From Montifringilla adamsi (lineage: Eukaryota; Chordata; Aves; Passeriformes; Passeridae): a DNA stretch of 64,000 bases. Shown here in pieces: positions 33,048-48,000 of the stretch; within the stretch, counting starts at the first letter, position 1, and the number at the start of each line of letters is the position of its first letter. The stretch covers positions 9,030,815 through 9,094,814 of the forward strand of contig JAGGNK010007448.1 in NCBI GenBank assembly GCA_017590115.1, written 5' to 3'. The position numbers and the translations under genes were made by a program. The notes beneath the pieces were generated by a model. That model was given only the letters and a program-made list of their open reading frames with translations, ran no database searches and was not told the DNA's origin.

Positions 33048-36000
33048 AGAAAGGCTCTGTAAGGAAAGTTTCAGGTAGAAAGCCACAGTCATCAGCATCC
33101 CTGATACCTCAGCCAATGTCACCTGTCAGTTCTGGTGCCACACCTCCACGTCTTGGCCAACAGACGCCTCCAGCTGCTCCCAAAAGCATGGAGCAGAGAC
33201 CCCAACAATGGGATATTCCAGCAGAAAATGTTGGAGCTGCTTTTAAATTGCAGAAAGGTATTGTATAGTCAATAATAATAATATCCAAGTATATACCACA
33301 AGCATTAAAAGCCAGTGTTCTGTGAATTGTGTGATTAAAGATGTATGATCTGTTGGAAAGAAGCCTGAAAAATTTGCTTTAATTTTGTTTTTTTTGAACA
33401 CAAATGTGGAAGTGGGAGTAATGAAAGCTGGGGAGAATAATGAGACTTTTACTCCTTCCTGTAAATGCTTCTGGGGGGATCATTTTCAATGTTTTTCCAG
33501 TATTCATTGTAAAGAAAACAACAAATATAAAAATCATCAATCCTTCTGTTTAATTGCAGGTGAAAATGGTGTTAGCCCAGGGGTTAGGTACATAACTGAA
33601 CCCCTTATAAAGGGTCTGTCAAAACAGCAAAATCTGGCATGTATAAGCTCACTGAATCTCTCTTCCCCAAAGGATGGGGACAAGAAATTTAAGGTAAGTT
33701 ATTGGAAAAAAACTGGAAATTAAACTAAATTTAGGAAAATTACCATTTATTGTTTAATACAGTCTTATTTTTAAGTGGATGTAAACAGCACAGTCTAATT
33801 CTGTTAGCCTAGTTCTGCAACCAGCTTCTGTTAAGAATAGGCAGTGGAGACTTGAGCAAAAGAAAAAAGAATTTAGTCATTAGAATGATGTTTAAAACAG
33901 ATTAGTTCATGGAATTTTTTATGTTTTGGATTGTGCTGGTTTTGGTTGGTTTGGGGGTTTTTGTTGATTTTTTTTTTTTTTTAATAACATGTTCCTTTTT
34001 ATGTAGATGAAGATTAGTCCACTTTAAATTTAAAATCCAGTTTTCCAGCACTGTAGAAGACTGTACCTAAAGTGGGGTTATAGAACACCACAATTAACTG
34101 TGATTAATAAAATATCAGAGTACTTGGTATTTTTTAATTAATAGAAAGCTGCTTTTCTCTTTAAAAAAAAACCCTATGCTAAGGGATTTTCTGTTCTTTA
34201 GTACATAGAAAATTTGGAAAAGTGCTCCAAACTAGAGGTGCTAAACCTTTGTAACAACCAAATAGAGAAGATTGAGAAGTTGGATAAACTGCTGAAGCTG
34301 CGTGAGCTCAACTTGTCTGGCAACAGGATCAGGTAAGAGGAGACCCCACAGGGTTTGGGGTCAATAAAGCTGATTTTCCTTTCCTGCTTAAGTGAGTTCT
34401 CTCACAGGAGTGAACCCTTGAGGTGTTTCCCAATTGTATATCGAGGCTTTGAGGGCTTTTTAAAAAGCCCAGGCTCTGAGGTGTTGGAAGAATAAATAGT
34501 TCTGGGAAGTGCTGTCAGTGTACATGGCTGTGGTTTAATTTGTTTTCCTTGGAAACCAAGCCAGATGTGCAAGTTTCCAGATACCACAACAGAGGGTGGA
34601 ATGAAGAGCAATAACCCAATTAAGTGCATTAAAAATTAATTAAACTTTAACTGTTTATTATTACAGGTAATATAATAAGTTTTTCTTTTAGGAGAGGAAG
34701 CTGAATGGGCTTGATCAGGCAGGCCATAAATTCCCTAAATTGCTTTTGAACTCTTTTGAGAGCCTGGTGTCTTGTTTAAAGTGTTGAAGGGTAATGGTTC
34801 ATGCAGTAGCAAAACTCTTAATTGCTTTTCATTTTTCTGTCAATGAATTATGATCTTTACTATTATGAAACTGCCTTTGCAGCAGAGAGTCTTCCATTTC
34901 AGTAGAGACATGTACAATGGGAAGTGAGTAAAACCCCAGAGCTTGTTTCTACACATTGCATTCACACAGCTTCCTCTCTCAACAGGAATTGAAAAGGGCA
35001 AAGTAGCTTTTAGCTCCTGCTCTGTTTTCACACTTTGGTTATTTATAGCTCATATATACCCAAAAAATAGCACAGTCACAGGAGCACATCCTGCTGTGCT
35101 TTGTTATAATACTCGTGGTTTACTTAATGTTCTCACATACTCATAAAAAATGCTCAAATAAACTACCACCTAGCATGGTTTCCTCAATAGTTTTAATGAA
35201 AACACTAAAAATGTAGCTCCTAATGCTGTCAGTTTACAGATGGTCCTTCCTTTTTATGGGGGGAAAAAACCAAACCCACAAAAAAACTATATTTTGATAC
35301 ATCTTTGTCCCATTATGTTCTCAGGGAGAAAGAGCAAATTTTGCCTATTAAAATGGAGTTACCACACATTAAAATAGTGTTAATATTGAAATGAAGACAT
35401 GCAAAAGTAATGAGTTTGCAACAATGGCAGAAAATTGTGCTGTGATTTTTGGTCTTAATTTAGTACTTGTAAGTAAGCTGGTGTCATTTCATTTCAATTG
35501 TCCATGGCTCTAAATAATGGTTGTACTGATCTCTTGGTTAATTAATTGTGACAGATTTTGTTGTAGTTTATCCATAATGCCTCAGTTTCACTTCAAATTT
35601 GCTGTGATTCATGACAAATTCAATTTTTCTTCTCATTTTCAGCAAAATTGAAGGCATAGAACATTTGCAGAACCTACAGAAGCTGAACCTGGCAGGGAAT
35701 GAGATTGAGCACATTCCTGTGTGGGTAGGGAAGAAACTGAGATCGCTGCGGAGCCTGAATTTGAAACAGAATAAAGTGTCCTCAGTAAGTGATTACAGAT
35801 AGAAACAGGCATTGTTCAGTCTGAGCTGGGGTATTTACACTGATTGACTTACTCTGGGTAATTGCTGGGTGTCTTTCCACACAGTCTGCTGTGAAATGCA
35901 GCAGTTGGGAGCCTAATAAAGTTATTTATCAGAGAAACTCCTGTTGTGCAGGTAGTGAAGATACAAACCTATATTATGTTGTTTGGAAAAGCATAACTTT

Positions 36001-39000
36001 TTGGGGGGTTATTCATCCACAGGCTTTGGTATCTTGACATTTCCAAGATAAAGCTTGATTGCATTTACACTCTTTGCAGTGGCATTTTTTTATAGAGGAA
36101 ATAATTTGATTTTAAGAAGTTACTTTAGTCATAATACTGTGTATTTTGGTAGGTTTATAGAGATTATTCTTTAACATAAAGGTTAAAAGAAATATTTTAA
36201 TACAGACTATTCTACATAATCAGAAATTTACTCCTGGAGGTTTAATTCTTCTCAGAAGGATGTCTAATCATTGTTTTGTTTTCTCTTTGATTTAGCTCCA
36301 TGATATAGCTAAACTAAAGCCTCTGCAAGATCTGACTTCTCTGTTCCTTGCTGGAAACCCAGTTGCATGTCTGCCTCACTACTGCTTGTACACCATATTC
36401 CACCTGAGGGCACTGGAAAACCTGGATGGACAGCCAGTGACAAACCATGACAGGCAGGAAGCTCTGGAGAGGTTTAATTTGGGTAATAATCTGTAAAATC
36501 TTAAATGAATGACATAAAATTCAAGTTTGGAAGGAAAAGATTTTTCTATTGGGATGTTTCTCTGATTTTGTTTTTCAGAAGAGATAGAAAAATTAGAAAG
36601 AGAGTTGGAAAACACAAAAAAGGAGATGGAGAGCGTGAAACTTAACCAGACCAAAGTGCTTGAGCAACTTCAGCATCAAGATGAGCTCAACAAGTCACTA
36701 AAGGAAAAGGCTGTGCTACAGAGACAAAGCTTTGAAGAGCTACAGAGGGACCTGGGCACCAAAAATGAGCTGGTAAGATAATCCCTGGCACTAAGGGAAC
36801 AGACCCAGAGCTCTCAATGTGAGAGTTCAAGTGACTGAAGATTTAATTTTAAAACTGAGAGACTTCCAGCTCTTTTAGAGAGTGACTATTGACCTTCATT
36901 ATTCTTTCCGTGGAAAAAGTTAAGTATATGGAAGCAGCACTCAGTATCACTCCTGTGATTTATAGTAACTTCTTTGTTTCTGGTAATTATTCATGTATTT
37001 CTGTTTAAAATTTTGTCTGTTGATGAAAGGTTAAGCTGCTGAATTGCTGATGTTTTGAATATGCTGCACTGGTGAGACTCTAAAGTGCTGCTGCAATAAG
37101 GAAGAAAATTGCTACTTTTACAAAAACAAGATGTGCACACAAGTTGTATGTCAGTAATAGCCCTTGATTATTATTTTGGGTAATGCTCACCAGTTTAATT
37201 GTATTTTATTCACATCATCCTAAAGTCTTATGTTTGAATCTCTTCCATTGGTAGCCGTAAAATGCAGGCAAAGTCCTACTGACTTGAGAGTGCTGGATTG
37301 TGAATGACCTGATGGAACTTAATATTTGGATTTTATCCTGTTAGAATTTTCCTCTGAAATTTTATCCTTCAGACTCTCATACCGGGTACTTCTGTAGCTG
37401 AACACACACACACTAACCAGCAGTCTGCTTCTAAAATGAAGTTTGCAGTATAAGGAGATTTAGAAGCAAATACTTTGCAGCTTGACCCCTCTATTCTCCT
37501 TTGGATGACAAACTTGGCTCGCTTCTGTCTCCCTTTAGCTGGTGTCTGGGTTTGTCACAGTCCCCTTCCTGCAGAGCCTTTGTTCCTCACTCAAGGTAGC
37601 CCCACTGTGCCCCTAGGTTGCATGGTTGGTTTTATTTCTAGGATGTATTTGCACGTTCCCTGAAGTAGCAACATTATTATGAAGTGTCCCAGTGAGATTT
37701 TATATTCACTATGGTTTGGGGTACAATTTTCTTGCTATTTTCCCCCCTTTTCTCTGAAACAGAGTTAATTTTTGCATGACATTTATCAGGTTTTGAAATC
37801 TTTCTTTAAGCCTTTCCTGTTCTATTTCTTTTCCTCCATTAGTTCTGCTTTCCACTCTCTATTGGAATTGTGCTGCATGTTCTCCTTCAGGTATTCAGTG
37901 TGAAAAGTTGATTTAAAAAGAAATCACATGATGGACCTTTACTTAAAAATAACCTCAAAACCAATCTAGCACATAGTTAGACTAAAATAAAATACATAGA
38001 CTTTGTACTCTTGACAATTGAGATATTTTGGTTTTTTAACAGACCATGAGTATTAATAGTCCTCATGCTCACTAGTAGCAGTAAATACATTTGTTATTTT
38101 GGCCTAGATTTTGCTGAAGGATCAAACCCAAATTATTGCTTTATCCTAAATTAGGTTTAAAAATAAACTTGTCACTTTGATGTACATAAACTTAAAAGGC
38201 CTTTCATGTGATCATTTGGATTCTATTAATTGTGGGGCTTTCGTCTCCTCTTAGTCCCCATTGTAAAATTGCCCTTTGTGATACCCTTGGTCCTGAGCTG
38301 TGCTGTGAGCTTTGTTCCCACACTGGGGGCTGTGCCCTGCTCTCTGTGGAGCTGCACTGTGTGTGCCAGTGATGAGTGAATTCCAGAGGATGATCTCACT
38401 GGGTTTTTGGTTCCTTAGCTGAAGCAGAAGACAGTGGAGCTGACCCGGGCTTGCCAGAAGCAGTATGAGCTGGAGCAGGAGCTGGCCTTTTACAAGATCG
38501 ATGTCAAATTTGAGCCCTTGAATTATTTGCCCTCAGAGGTAATAATTTTAAAATCATGGATATTTTTATTGCTGTTTCCCTTGATTCTTGGAAAATAAAA
38601 ACCTTATTAGTTTTCCTTAGATGCTGCGTTATTAAAGGCCCAAGCTCTGTCATACCTGCAAACAAAAATGCCAGAATGAAATCCATAAGAAAAGTAAAGT
38701 CAGTAATCATTGACTATAATTAAGTTATGTCTGAGTAAACTTAAGTGCAACAATGTAATGTACTAAATATAATCTAAGTAAATTTAATATACTAAGAAAA
38801 AGTTCCTCCAGACATCTGCAACAAACTGGGCACACCTCAGTTGGGTTTGCTTGGTTTTAATTCCGTTCTGAAATAACAATGTTCAAGGCCAAAACTGTTA
38901 AGTATAATCTGTTTTCTTCTTATTCTTCTAATTTCAAATTGGTTTTCCTTTTTATGCTTGATAAGAGAACTAAAATGCATGCTAGGAGTTGACTGCAGCC

Positions 39001-42000
39001 ATAGTTCTGAGATAAAGACTCTGCTTCCTACATTTCAGGAGGTTGAACTTGATAATGTACCTGGTGAAAGTCCCTACATTGGCAAGGCCAGGTACAAAAG
39101 AAATATGTTCATAAGGGAAGGCTACATCTCTGACAAAGCTCAGCAGCTGCAGGCTGGGAAGATGCAACAGCAGGAAGATGACTCCTGTAGGAAACCCCAG
39201 CTGGAATCACATCTCCAAAGTCTAGATAAAATACTGCAGGAGAAAAAAGAAAATATTAATTCAGGTAAAACCTTATTTTTTATTAAGTGAAGATAAAAAC
39301 ATGTGTATCAGTATGGTTTATCCAGTAGTTACATGCTTGATATCAGAATAGAAACAGTGTGTCAAAGGCTGGAACTGCTGTGATTGTTGAACACTGGACT
39401 CCATGCATTTTTGGTGTCAAAACTGCTACAGTTTCTTACTGCTGTTATTTTAAGATAACTCAGGATGAGAGCACTACATGTTATTGAAAACACAGTTCTA
39501 GGGAGGTTTCCTATTTGATGCATGAATTTAATTGTGTTGTACTTGTGAAACTTTGGACTTGCTTTCTGAGAAAGCAGAATGTATTAGCTGTGATTATCAA
39601 GGTGTTAATGCTGTGCTGATTAATGTGTTCAATACACAGCTGTGTGTCAGTGTTATACACAATATTATAATGTATTTTGTGGGACTGTGGGTTTTGTGTT
39701 GGGTTTCTTTTGTCTGCAGCACAAAGAAGATTAGAAGAACTGCAAAGTGAAATTGGAGATGCAGAGCAACAAGTGCTGAAAGTAACAGGGGAACTGCAAC
39801 AACTGGAGGATGCTCTGGCTCAGAAAAAAGTAAGTTTTTCCACAAAGAGCAAGGGAAGGTGTTTGAAGCGGTGTTGATATAAGAAAATACAACTTTTTCT
39901 CCCCATTCTTTATAAAGAGGCCACTGTACAGACATAAATCCACGTGTCAAGCATCAGAAAAATCTTCCAAGTTTTAGAGAGCTTGTTCATAAATCAGCTG
40001 TTAGAGCTGTAGTGCAGTTAATGGCATCTGTTCCATGTTGCTGCTGATTTATTGCTGACTTCCCCAGAACCCTTTGGAAGACCCTGCTGTGTAGGTTGAG
40101 TTGAGCAGCTGATAAGCAATGTGGCTACAGAATTGGCAGCAAGAATTAATTTATCAGCATTAAACTAAAACAGCTCTTCCACTTCTTCAACTGTCATCAT
40201 TTGTTGATATTTTTAACTTTTAAACTTGCCTGAAAATCAGTGACCAGGACTGTCTTTATTTAAATGTTAAATATATTCTTGATCATCTGTGTATTTCCAA
40301 CCACTCAACATCCTAATGCTGTCTCCAGATCTGCCAGGCCAGCAAGGAAGCAATTGAACAGAAATTGAGTGAAAAGTTACAAATCCTGCAGGAGCTACGC
40401 AATGAAACCTTACAACTGGAAAAACAAATAGAGAAACAGAAAAGAGAAATAGGGAAAAATCAAAAAGAGCTTGAAGATTTGCAGAGTTCTCTTGGTTCTG
40501 TAAATCCTGAGGATCCAAGGCATGTAAGTAAAAGCAGAATCTGAAGTTTTTATATACTGTGCAATGGACTAAAGGCAGCTTTAGCAGGTGCCCATTCACT
40601 TGTACCTATTTCATGAGTTATATTCTTTTGCTGTTTATCAAAGTCATTAACTTATGATTTGAAAGTTAAAAAATCTTTACAGTTAAAAAATCCCACCAAA
40701 CCAACCAGCTTTGGTAAAACACTTGAACAGCTCATTTTCCCAGCAGGTGCTGTAGAGCACATTAAGAACTAAATCTTTATGCTTTGCACAGACACACTGG
40801 GCAGAGCCTTGCAGACAATTTCTGTGTAAGAAATCCTTTGTGCATCTTTTTGTGGAGTCTGGCCTTAAAGGTTTTTAAAGATCTGTGTGTGGCAGTGCTT
40901 ATCCAGCCTGCTTGGTGGGGACTGATGGCCTTTCCCTGCTGTCACCTCCAGCCCTGAGAGAATCAGCAAGGCCACAGCTCCTGGGGCTGGGGTGCCAAGG
41001 AGAGCCCCCGCTTCCACCTGAATTTATGATCATCAGCGATGCAGGACTTTTTCTGAGTTAGAACAGTGTTCAGGTACAGCAAACACTTCGAGAAATTAAA
41101 CCGAAATGAAACGGAATTCTCTTTAATAGAGTTTTTAAAAGCTTATATCTCTAAATGAAAGTTGTTCAAGCCAGCTCGGTGCTTTTAAGTGAGAAATAAA
41201 AGTATGTCCATGCTTGGCTCAGTTTTCAGCAGAGGCACGCAAACACTTGTTTAAAAAGCTCCTTTTGTGTTTTAAACTTAATTTCCTCGGCTGTTGGGTG
41301 GCAGAAGGGCCGAGCGCGTTCCGTGAAGGCTCCTGAGGGAACGGCCGGGCCCGGGGCAGGAGCGGGCCCGGCCCTGCCCGCGGCCGCCCCTCGCTTCGAA
41401 TCACAACACAGGAAACGCCGTGCGGGCCAACGGCCGGGAACGGGGCTGGGAACGGGGCTGGGACCGGGAACGGGGCTGGGAACGGAGCTGGGACCGGGAG
41501 CAGCAGCAGAGCCAGGGCGGCAGCTCCAGCCGCAGCTCCGGCCCCCGCCCCGGCCCCCGCGGAGACTCCGCTCAGTTCCTGCCCGTGCTGAAGCTCCCGG
41601 TGCTTTATTCAAATGAATTCCCGCTCTGGGGTGGGGCGTTCTGCAAGTGCTGTCTCAGGAAGAAAAGACAAAAGCAAAGCTGTAAGTGGTCGGGGACTTG
41701 TGGCTTTTTGTTTCTTTTTAAAACTGCATTTTTGGTGCCATTCAGCAGCCGCAGCAAGATGGCTGAGTGGCAGCGGCTCGAGTTTTACTTGTTGGAATTT
41801 CGGTTTTGAAGGCTGCAGGGCAGTTTGTGTTTAGCAAGGTGACAAGTTGAACTGTGCTGATATGGATGTTTAAGTTAACTTCCGGTTTAATCTATTAAAA
41901 ATACAAAAAGCTTTGGTTTTACCCGTTTACTTTCGTTACAGAAGCAACTTTGTAAATGTTCTTTCTTCTGAGAACTCATATTTAAATTTTCTACTGTTAG

Positions 42001-45000
42001 CTTGATTTATTTTTTTTGAGTAGTAAGAAAAATATGCAGTTAATCATGACAGTATAATTCTGTATTTTCCCAAGTTTCTGGTGTTTGAGTTGTTTCTGAG
42101 CAATTTCACACTGGTAAGAAATAACACTTTATTCTGTTGATAACCAAGTTTTTGTAAACAGCTGAAACAATCAGTTAATTCATACTAAATGCATGAAGTC
42201 CTTGCCAGAGTCTGTGTGAGCTATGTGATGGATCTCTCAGAAATATTTAAATAAAATAAGATTTACTTAGGAATATTTACTTAGTAACTGTAAAGTTGAC
42301 CCGACTTGCTGTTTATTCAGAGTATTTTCATTCGAGTGCTGCCCTGACATGTTCTAAAGCATCATCTGCTGTGAGGGCAATGCAGGATGACAGGATTAAA
42401 GGTTCTGGGAGAAATCATGTTTGTTCTTGACTGAGAGAGGAAGTGGTAGAACAAAATGTAAAGGCAGGAAGAAAGATAGTAGCCATGAGTACTAATTTAT
42501 AAATGCAGGCTTTATTCAGCCTGGGCAGGAGGGAGCCTGCAGACAATGCTGGTAGTCACAGATTGCTGCTTATCTGGGGTCCTTTGTGGGGCAGGACTGA
42601 GGGAAATACCAACAAATAACAAACCCCAAAGCACCACAGTGTGTGCTGAGTTTGTGGCTTTTCTTGCTGATAGTGGGACACTGCAGAACTGAGACAAAAT
42701 CCCAGTTTGATGTTTTAAATCTGTGTTGATGCCCTGCTTTACCTTTCTGTTATTTGACAGGCTCACATGAAAGCTCAAAAAGCGAGTAAAGAACAGCACC
42801 TGGATATGATGAACAGACACTGCCAGCAGCTGGAGACTCGCCTGGACGAGATGCTCTGCAGGATTGCCAAGGAAACTGAGGAAATCAAGGACTTGGAGCA
42901 GCAGCTCACTGATGGTAAACTTTAATTTTTTTGTCTTAAAGTATTTTTTGTATTTAGGGCAAAATGACAATTGAATTGAGGATTGTTTTGTTTATCTTTG
43001 CTCAAATGAAATACAGAATAGGTACAATTTCTGCAATTTCTTTTAACTCTTCCAGTGGTGAGGCTAACACAATAATATTTGGAATCCTAACCTTAAAAAC
43101 AATATTTTCTCATTGACTTCTAGGCACTTGTTTTTACTTACTCCAATGGCAAACATTTGAGATGATGAAGGAAGTCAGTTTGGTTTATTTGGTAAATAAT
43201 TGTGGCTTCTTAACTACCTCCAATTCATTTTGCATTCCTGCAGGTCAAATAGCAACAAATGAAGCACTGAAAAGGGATTTGGAAAGTATTATCATTGGCT
43301 TACAGGAATACCTGCAGAGTGTGAAGCATCAGGCAAAACAGGCCAATGAGGAGTGTAAGAAGTTGCAGAAGGAAAAAGAATCTTTGCTGGGAAGACTGGC
43401 AGGTCTGGAGGAGGATAAAAACAACCTGGAAGTGGTTGCCATGGATGCAGAAAATATGAGAAAAGTAAGGCTTAATACCTCTATTCCCAAGTTTAGATAC
43501 CTAAGAATAAACTTGAAAAAATAAGCTGGTGCTCAGATTGGGACTATGGAACCACAATTCCTTGGACAAAATAATTTCTGATACAGTAACATGATGAGAT
43601 GTGCCCACGAACCTCAAGAATAGAATCTGGCCTTTAAAACCAGTTGTAAGAGACATGCAGTAAAGCTGTGCTTTTTGAGAGATGGCTCAGAAATGCAGGT
43701 TTCACTTTGCAGACATCACTGCAAATGGGTTTGCAGGTGGCTCTGTGGGAAATGGCATCAGTGAACCCTCTGACACTGCCCAGAGAGGTGTGCCAGCAGC
43801 TGGGATCTGTCCTGTGAACCAATGACACAGAGCTGGCTGGGCATCCTGATGGGTGTTGTGTGACCCTGAACTCCTGGGACAGTTCTGCTTCACTTCTAGC
43901 TCCACCTTTCTAACTTGGGGGGAGATTTTGGACAGCCAGTGGCACCACTGACCTGACCTTGCAGGTAGAAGTGCCACCCCCATTCAAGTTTTAATGGAGC
44001 TCCCGAGTTAAAGGGGAGGGAGGCAAATACTCTTAAATTTTGGGTGTCCCATGTACATCCTTCTAAAATGGCTATTAAATTCCAGGAAATTGCAGTGCTG
44101 GAGAGCTCACTCCAGGAGCAGAGAGAGATAAATGAGTCCCTTCAAGGTGCTCAGGAGAAGGTCAGCACCCACAAGGCTGAGCTGGAAGCTCAATTAAGAG
44201 AGAGAGATGCTGAAGCCCAGCAGCAGAAAGAAGAATTTGAAAGACTGAAACAACTTAGCCAGGTAAGAACAGAGCTTTAGTGCTGCCAGAGGTGTTAGCT
44301 ACCCCAGGACACCTCATCTCCAAAGCTAAATCACAAACTGCTGGTGTAGCTGTGTCCCCACATTGTCACTTTGCTGGGATTTAGAACTTTGCTGTGAAGC
44401 AAGGTGCAGATGATTTGCTTGGGGTTGTTTTGTTGGATCTTTTTTAGGTGTTGTCATATTGTTACTGTTTTAAGAAATGCATCTGTCGTGTGTTTGGGTG
44501 ACGGGTTGGGGTTGGGAGGGGGGATATTAATCTGGAGGTTTTGTGGTTTTGTAGATGGAGCTGTCAGCCCTGCAGGATGAACTTGAAAAGGAAAGACAGC
44601 TGTTAGAGAATGCTCAGACCAAAGCACAGCTGGCAGAAGAAAAGGAACAACAAAATTACAAGCTGCATTTACAGTTCAAGCAATTGCAGGTGAAGTTTTT
44701 GGTATATTAAAAATCCTAGCTTTTATCACTTGTGGATTTATTTGCTTACATTTGTGTGAATTTTTTTTTGGTCTATTTTTAGGGAGACAATAATTTCCTA
44801 AAACAACAGCTTAAAGATCTCCAGAATCAGCTAAACCATGCAGTTGGTAACTTAATTCATCCTGAGGATGTCATGGCTTGTATAAATGAACTCAGGAAAA
44901 GGCTACAGACAGGAGCAGGAGAGATGAAGTGAGTAAAATAAAAGTGCAGTGTGAGATTTGAGCATGTGAAAGGGGCAGGACAAGAGGAAATGGCCCCAGG

Positions 45001-48000
45001 TTGTGCCAGGGAAGGTTCAGGGTGGATATCTGGGAAATTTTCCTCACTGAAAGTCTTGACAGGGATTGGAACAGGCTGCCCAGGGCAGTGCTGGAGTCAC
45101 CAGTACTGGAGGGATTTTAAAAATATTTAGCTGTGGCACTTGGGGACATGGGTTAGTGGTGGCCTTGGCAGTCCTGGGGGAGTGGTTGGATTTGATGAAC
45201 TCAGAGGGCTTTTCCAACCTAACCTGAATGAATTACACAGCATCTCTCAAACTTGCACTGTTTGTCAGTCATGATTTCAGTATCTGAGATCACAACTTAA
45301 AATCACTGTTTTCTGTCTTAGAACCTGGATTGTTTCTCTTTCAGGTGTCCAAATTCAGCTGATATTTTAGGGAAAAACATTGCAAGTCTGCAGAAGGAAT
45401 TCAATGACATCCTTGCTGATGCACAGAAGGAGAAAGAGAAAGCATGGGCTGGACAGAGACAGTTGCAGGAAGAAGTGGTATCCCAGCAGGAAAAACTGGA
45501 AGAAATGCAGGAGAAATACAGACAGGCATGTATCAAACAACACAAACAAGAGTGAGACAATTTCAGCTTAGTCTAAAAAATGTAACCTGCAGCTGAAGGA
45601 TCAAGTTTCACTTGAAGCTTTGCTGTGCTCTGTCCTTTGTGTAACAGTAGAGTCTGATTTGATTTTTCATTAATACTCTTCCTGAGTTTTACCTGATTAT
45701 TTGGTGAATTGGAATTCAATGTCAATTCAAAGGTCAATGATCTGTCTCAGAGGCAACAAAGACTTTAATGACCACTAGAAAAACACAGCTCTGAACCTTC
45801 CTGAAAGATCATTATACATATCTCTAATAAAATAACTGAGGCACTCTTAAAATACTACAGTTACAGTGGCACAGTAGTTGCTTTTCCTTTCTGTTTTGAT
45901 GCAAAGTATGCTGGTAACTGCATTTCCCAGAAATTTAATTAAATAATTTAAACAGGGTGGCTTTTGATTGGAAAAAAATGTATGGCCACTTATTCTAATG
46001 TATTTTACTTACAGGTTAAAGCTGAAAACAGGCAAAGTAAGAACAAGGTGCATCAGTTAGAGAATGAAATTCAATGTTTACATGAAAAAATAAAGAGCAT
46101 GGAAGAAATTCAGTGCCTGGCTGATCAGCAGCTCCAGGAGGCAGATGAAGAAAAAGAGGCTATTCTTGCTCAGCTGGAGGATTTAGAGAAAAGGGTAAGA
46201 ATGGGTGAGGGCAGGCCTGTGCACTGTTTGATTGCTCAGAAAAGAGAAACAAAAGCTTGTGAATTTTTGATTTCTAAGCTAAAACAACACATGCAGGAAC
46301 ACAAATGTTAAATACAACATCTTGCTTTTTCTTTAATTTTACTGCTTGTCTTCGCTTTAGATTTTTTCCTAAATAATATGAAATGGGGTGGGGGGAAGAT
46401 GAAAGAAAGTACTTTGCTGAAGTCTATTTTCCTGCTTTCAGAAAAAAATAGAAGATGCCAGGGCACAAGTGCAAGTGCTGAGTCTGGACAAGGAGCTGAA
46501 GGAGCTGCAGAGAGCAGTGATCACCTCGGACAAGCTGGCAGCCACCGAGCTCTCCATCGCTGCCAGCCAGCTCAAGGCTCTGCAGGGGACTGTGCTCAGG
46601 ATCCACCAGCAGAGAGCTGAGGTAAATCAGCATGGGCAATGAATTAATTGCTTGTTAATGCCATTGCAGTGGGAGCAGGGCTGGTGTCCTTCAAATGAGC
46701 TTCAGAGCTTTCTTCTAAATTGTTCTGAGCTGCACAGGAGCTCTTGCTTTGGGCAGAGTTTGAGATGCAGGAGATGAGGGAGGAGATGTGGGTATGGACA
46801 GGTTCCTGCTGTGGGAGGGAAAGGGAGAGGGAAGATCATTAATCTCTTATTAACTGAAAGGCAAACAACAGATATTACATTGTTCTGTGAGACAGAAAAA
46901 CAAAAGAAAGGACTGGGAACTCCTTTCCAAACTGGGAAGCACTTTTGGCTGCATAATAATATCTCCTCTGTACCACTGCTGTGAAGTTAAAGGAGAAACA
47001 GTATTTTACGTGTATCTGGAGTTCCAGAACAGTCAGGTGCTGATGTTTCTCAATGGTTAACTTTTCACAATGGCACATCTCAAGCCTGAGAAACGTTTCT
47101 GCAAACTACAGCTCAAATGAAAATCTCAATTTCAGGAGCTTGAGGAAGCCCAGGAGTTCTGTGCTGAGGCAGCTCGTGCTTCCCAGGCTCTTGCCAAAGC
47201 AGAAGCAGAAAGAGAATTACTACAACAACTCCTGAAGGAGAAGGAAGAGCAAGTAGGTTGTTTGCTCTGTGTTATATGATAAAATACTAGTGAGTTTCTG
47301 GAAATGTCATGTTTAGAGGTTCTTGTCCTGCCCTTTTCCCCTCAAGTTTTCCCAAATCAGTGTTCTTCCCTCCCCTGACACCTGCCTCAGAACAAACTGA
47401 AAACCTGGAGCAGCTGAGTTGTAAGCAAAGCCATCACCTGTTCACTCAAACATTCTCATATGAGGGGATGGGAAGGACAGCTTTGTGGCATTGAGTGGGA
47501 GCTCTTTGTCATTTAAACTTCTATTTCAAATAGCTTCTGCAGGAAATGGAGAAAGCTGGTGAGCAAACTGTTGCATCAGACACTCAGAAGTTTGAAATTA
47601 ATAAACTAAATGAAGCTGTGGAACAGCAAAAAACAGAGATTGACCGTTTGAAATGGTTCTTGGATAATATTGGGACAGGTAATTTCTCTTTTCTCTCCAC
47701 TTCTTGCAGCTAGACAGGGATACAGAAGATTGTTATTCCCCATTTCTCACTGTTTGAATCTGGAGAATAGTGTTGAGAATATCCTTCTGCACAGGTTTTT
47801 ACAGGATATGTGTCAATGTTCATTAGTTTGCATTTTTTGCAGCTCTTTAGGAAACACTGATTGTGCTGAGCATTCCATTTAAACTGCTCAAGACATTGGC
47901 AGAGCTCTGTGTAAGGAAGATGAGCAGCACTTACCTGGATCTGAACTTGTATTTCCACACTCTCGAATCACCAAACCCCCTGTGTATGCCTGTCGTTACA

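Noticed and set aside
41420..41809. 129-codon plus-strand frame in the CNTRL intronic CpG island
   Set aside because: The first part is the GGGAACGGGGCT repeat translated (RERGWERGW), the rest has no homology seen, and it crosses a good splice donor.
43480..44080. Possible extra exon in minus-strand frames near 43702-43983
   Set aside because: No similarity to CNTRL or another protein was seen and the sense CNTRL exons on either side join in phase without it.
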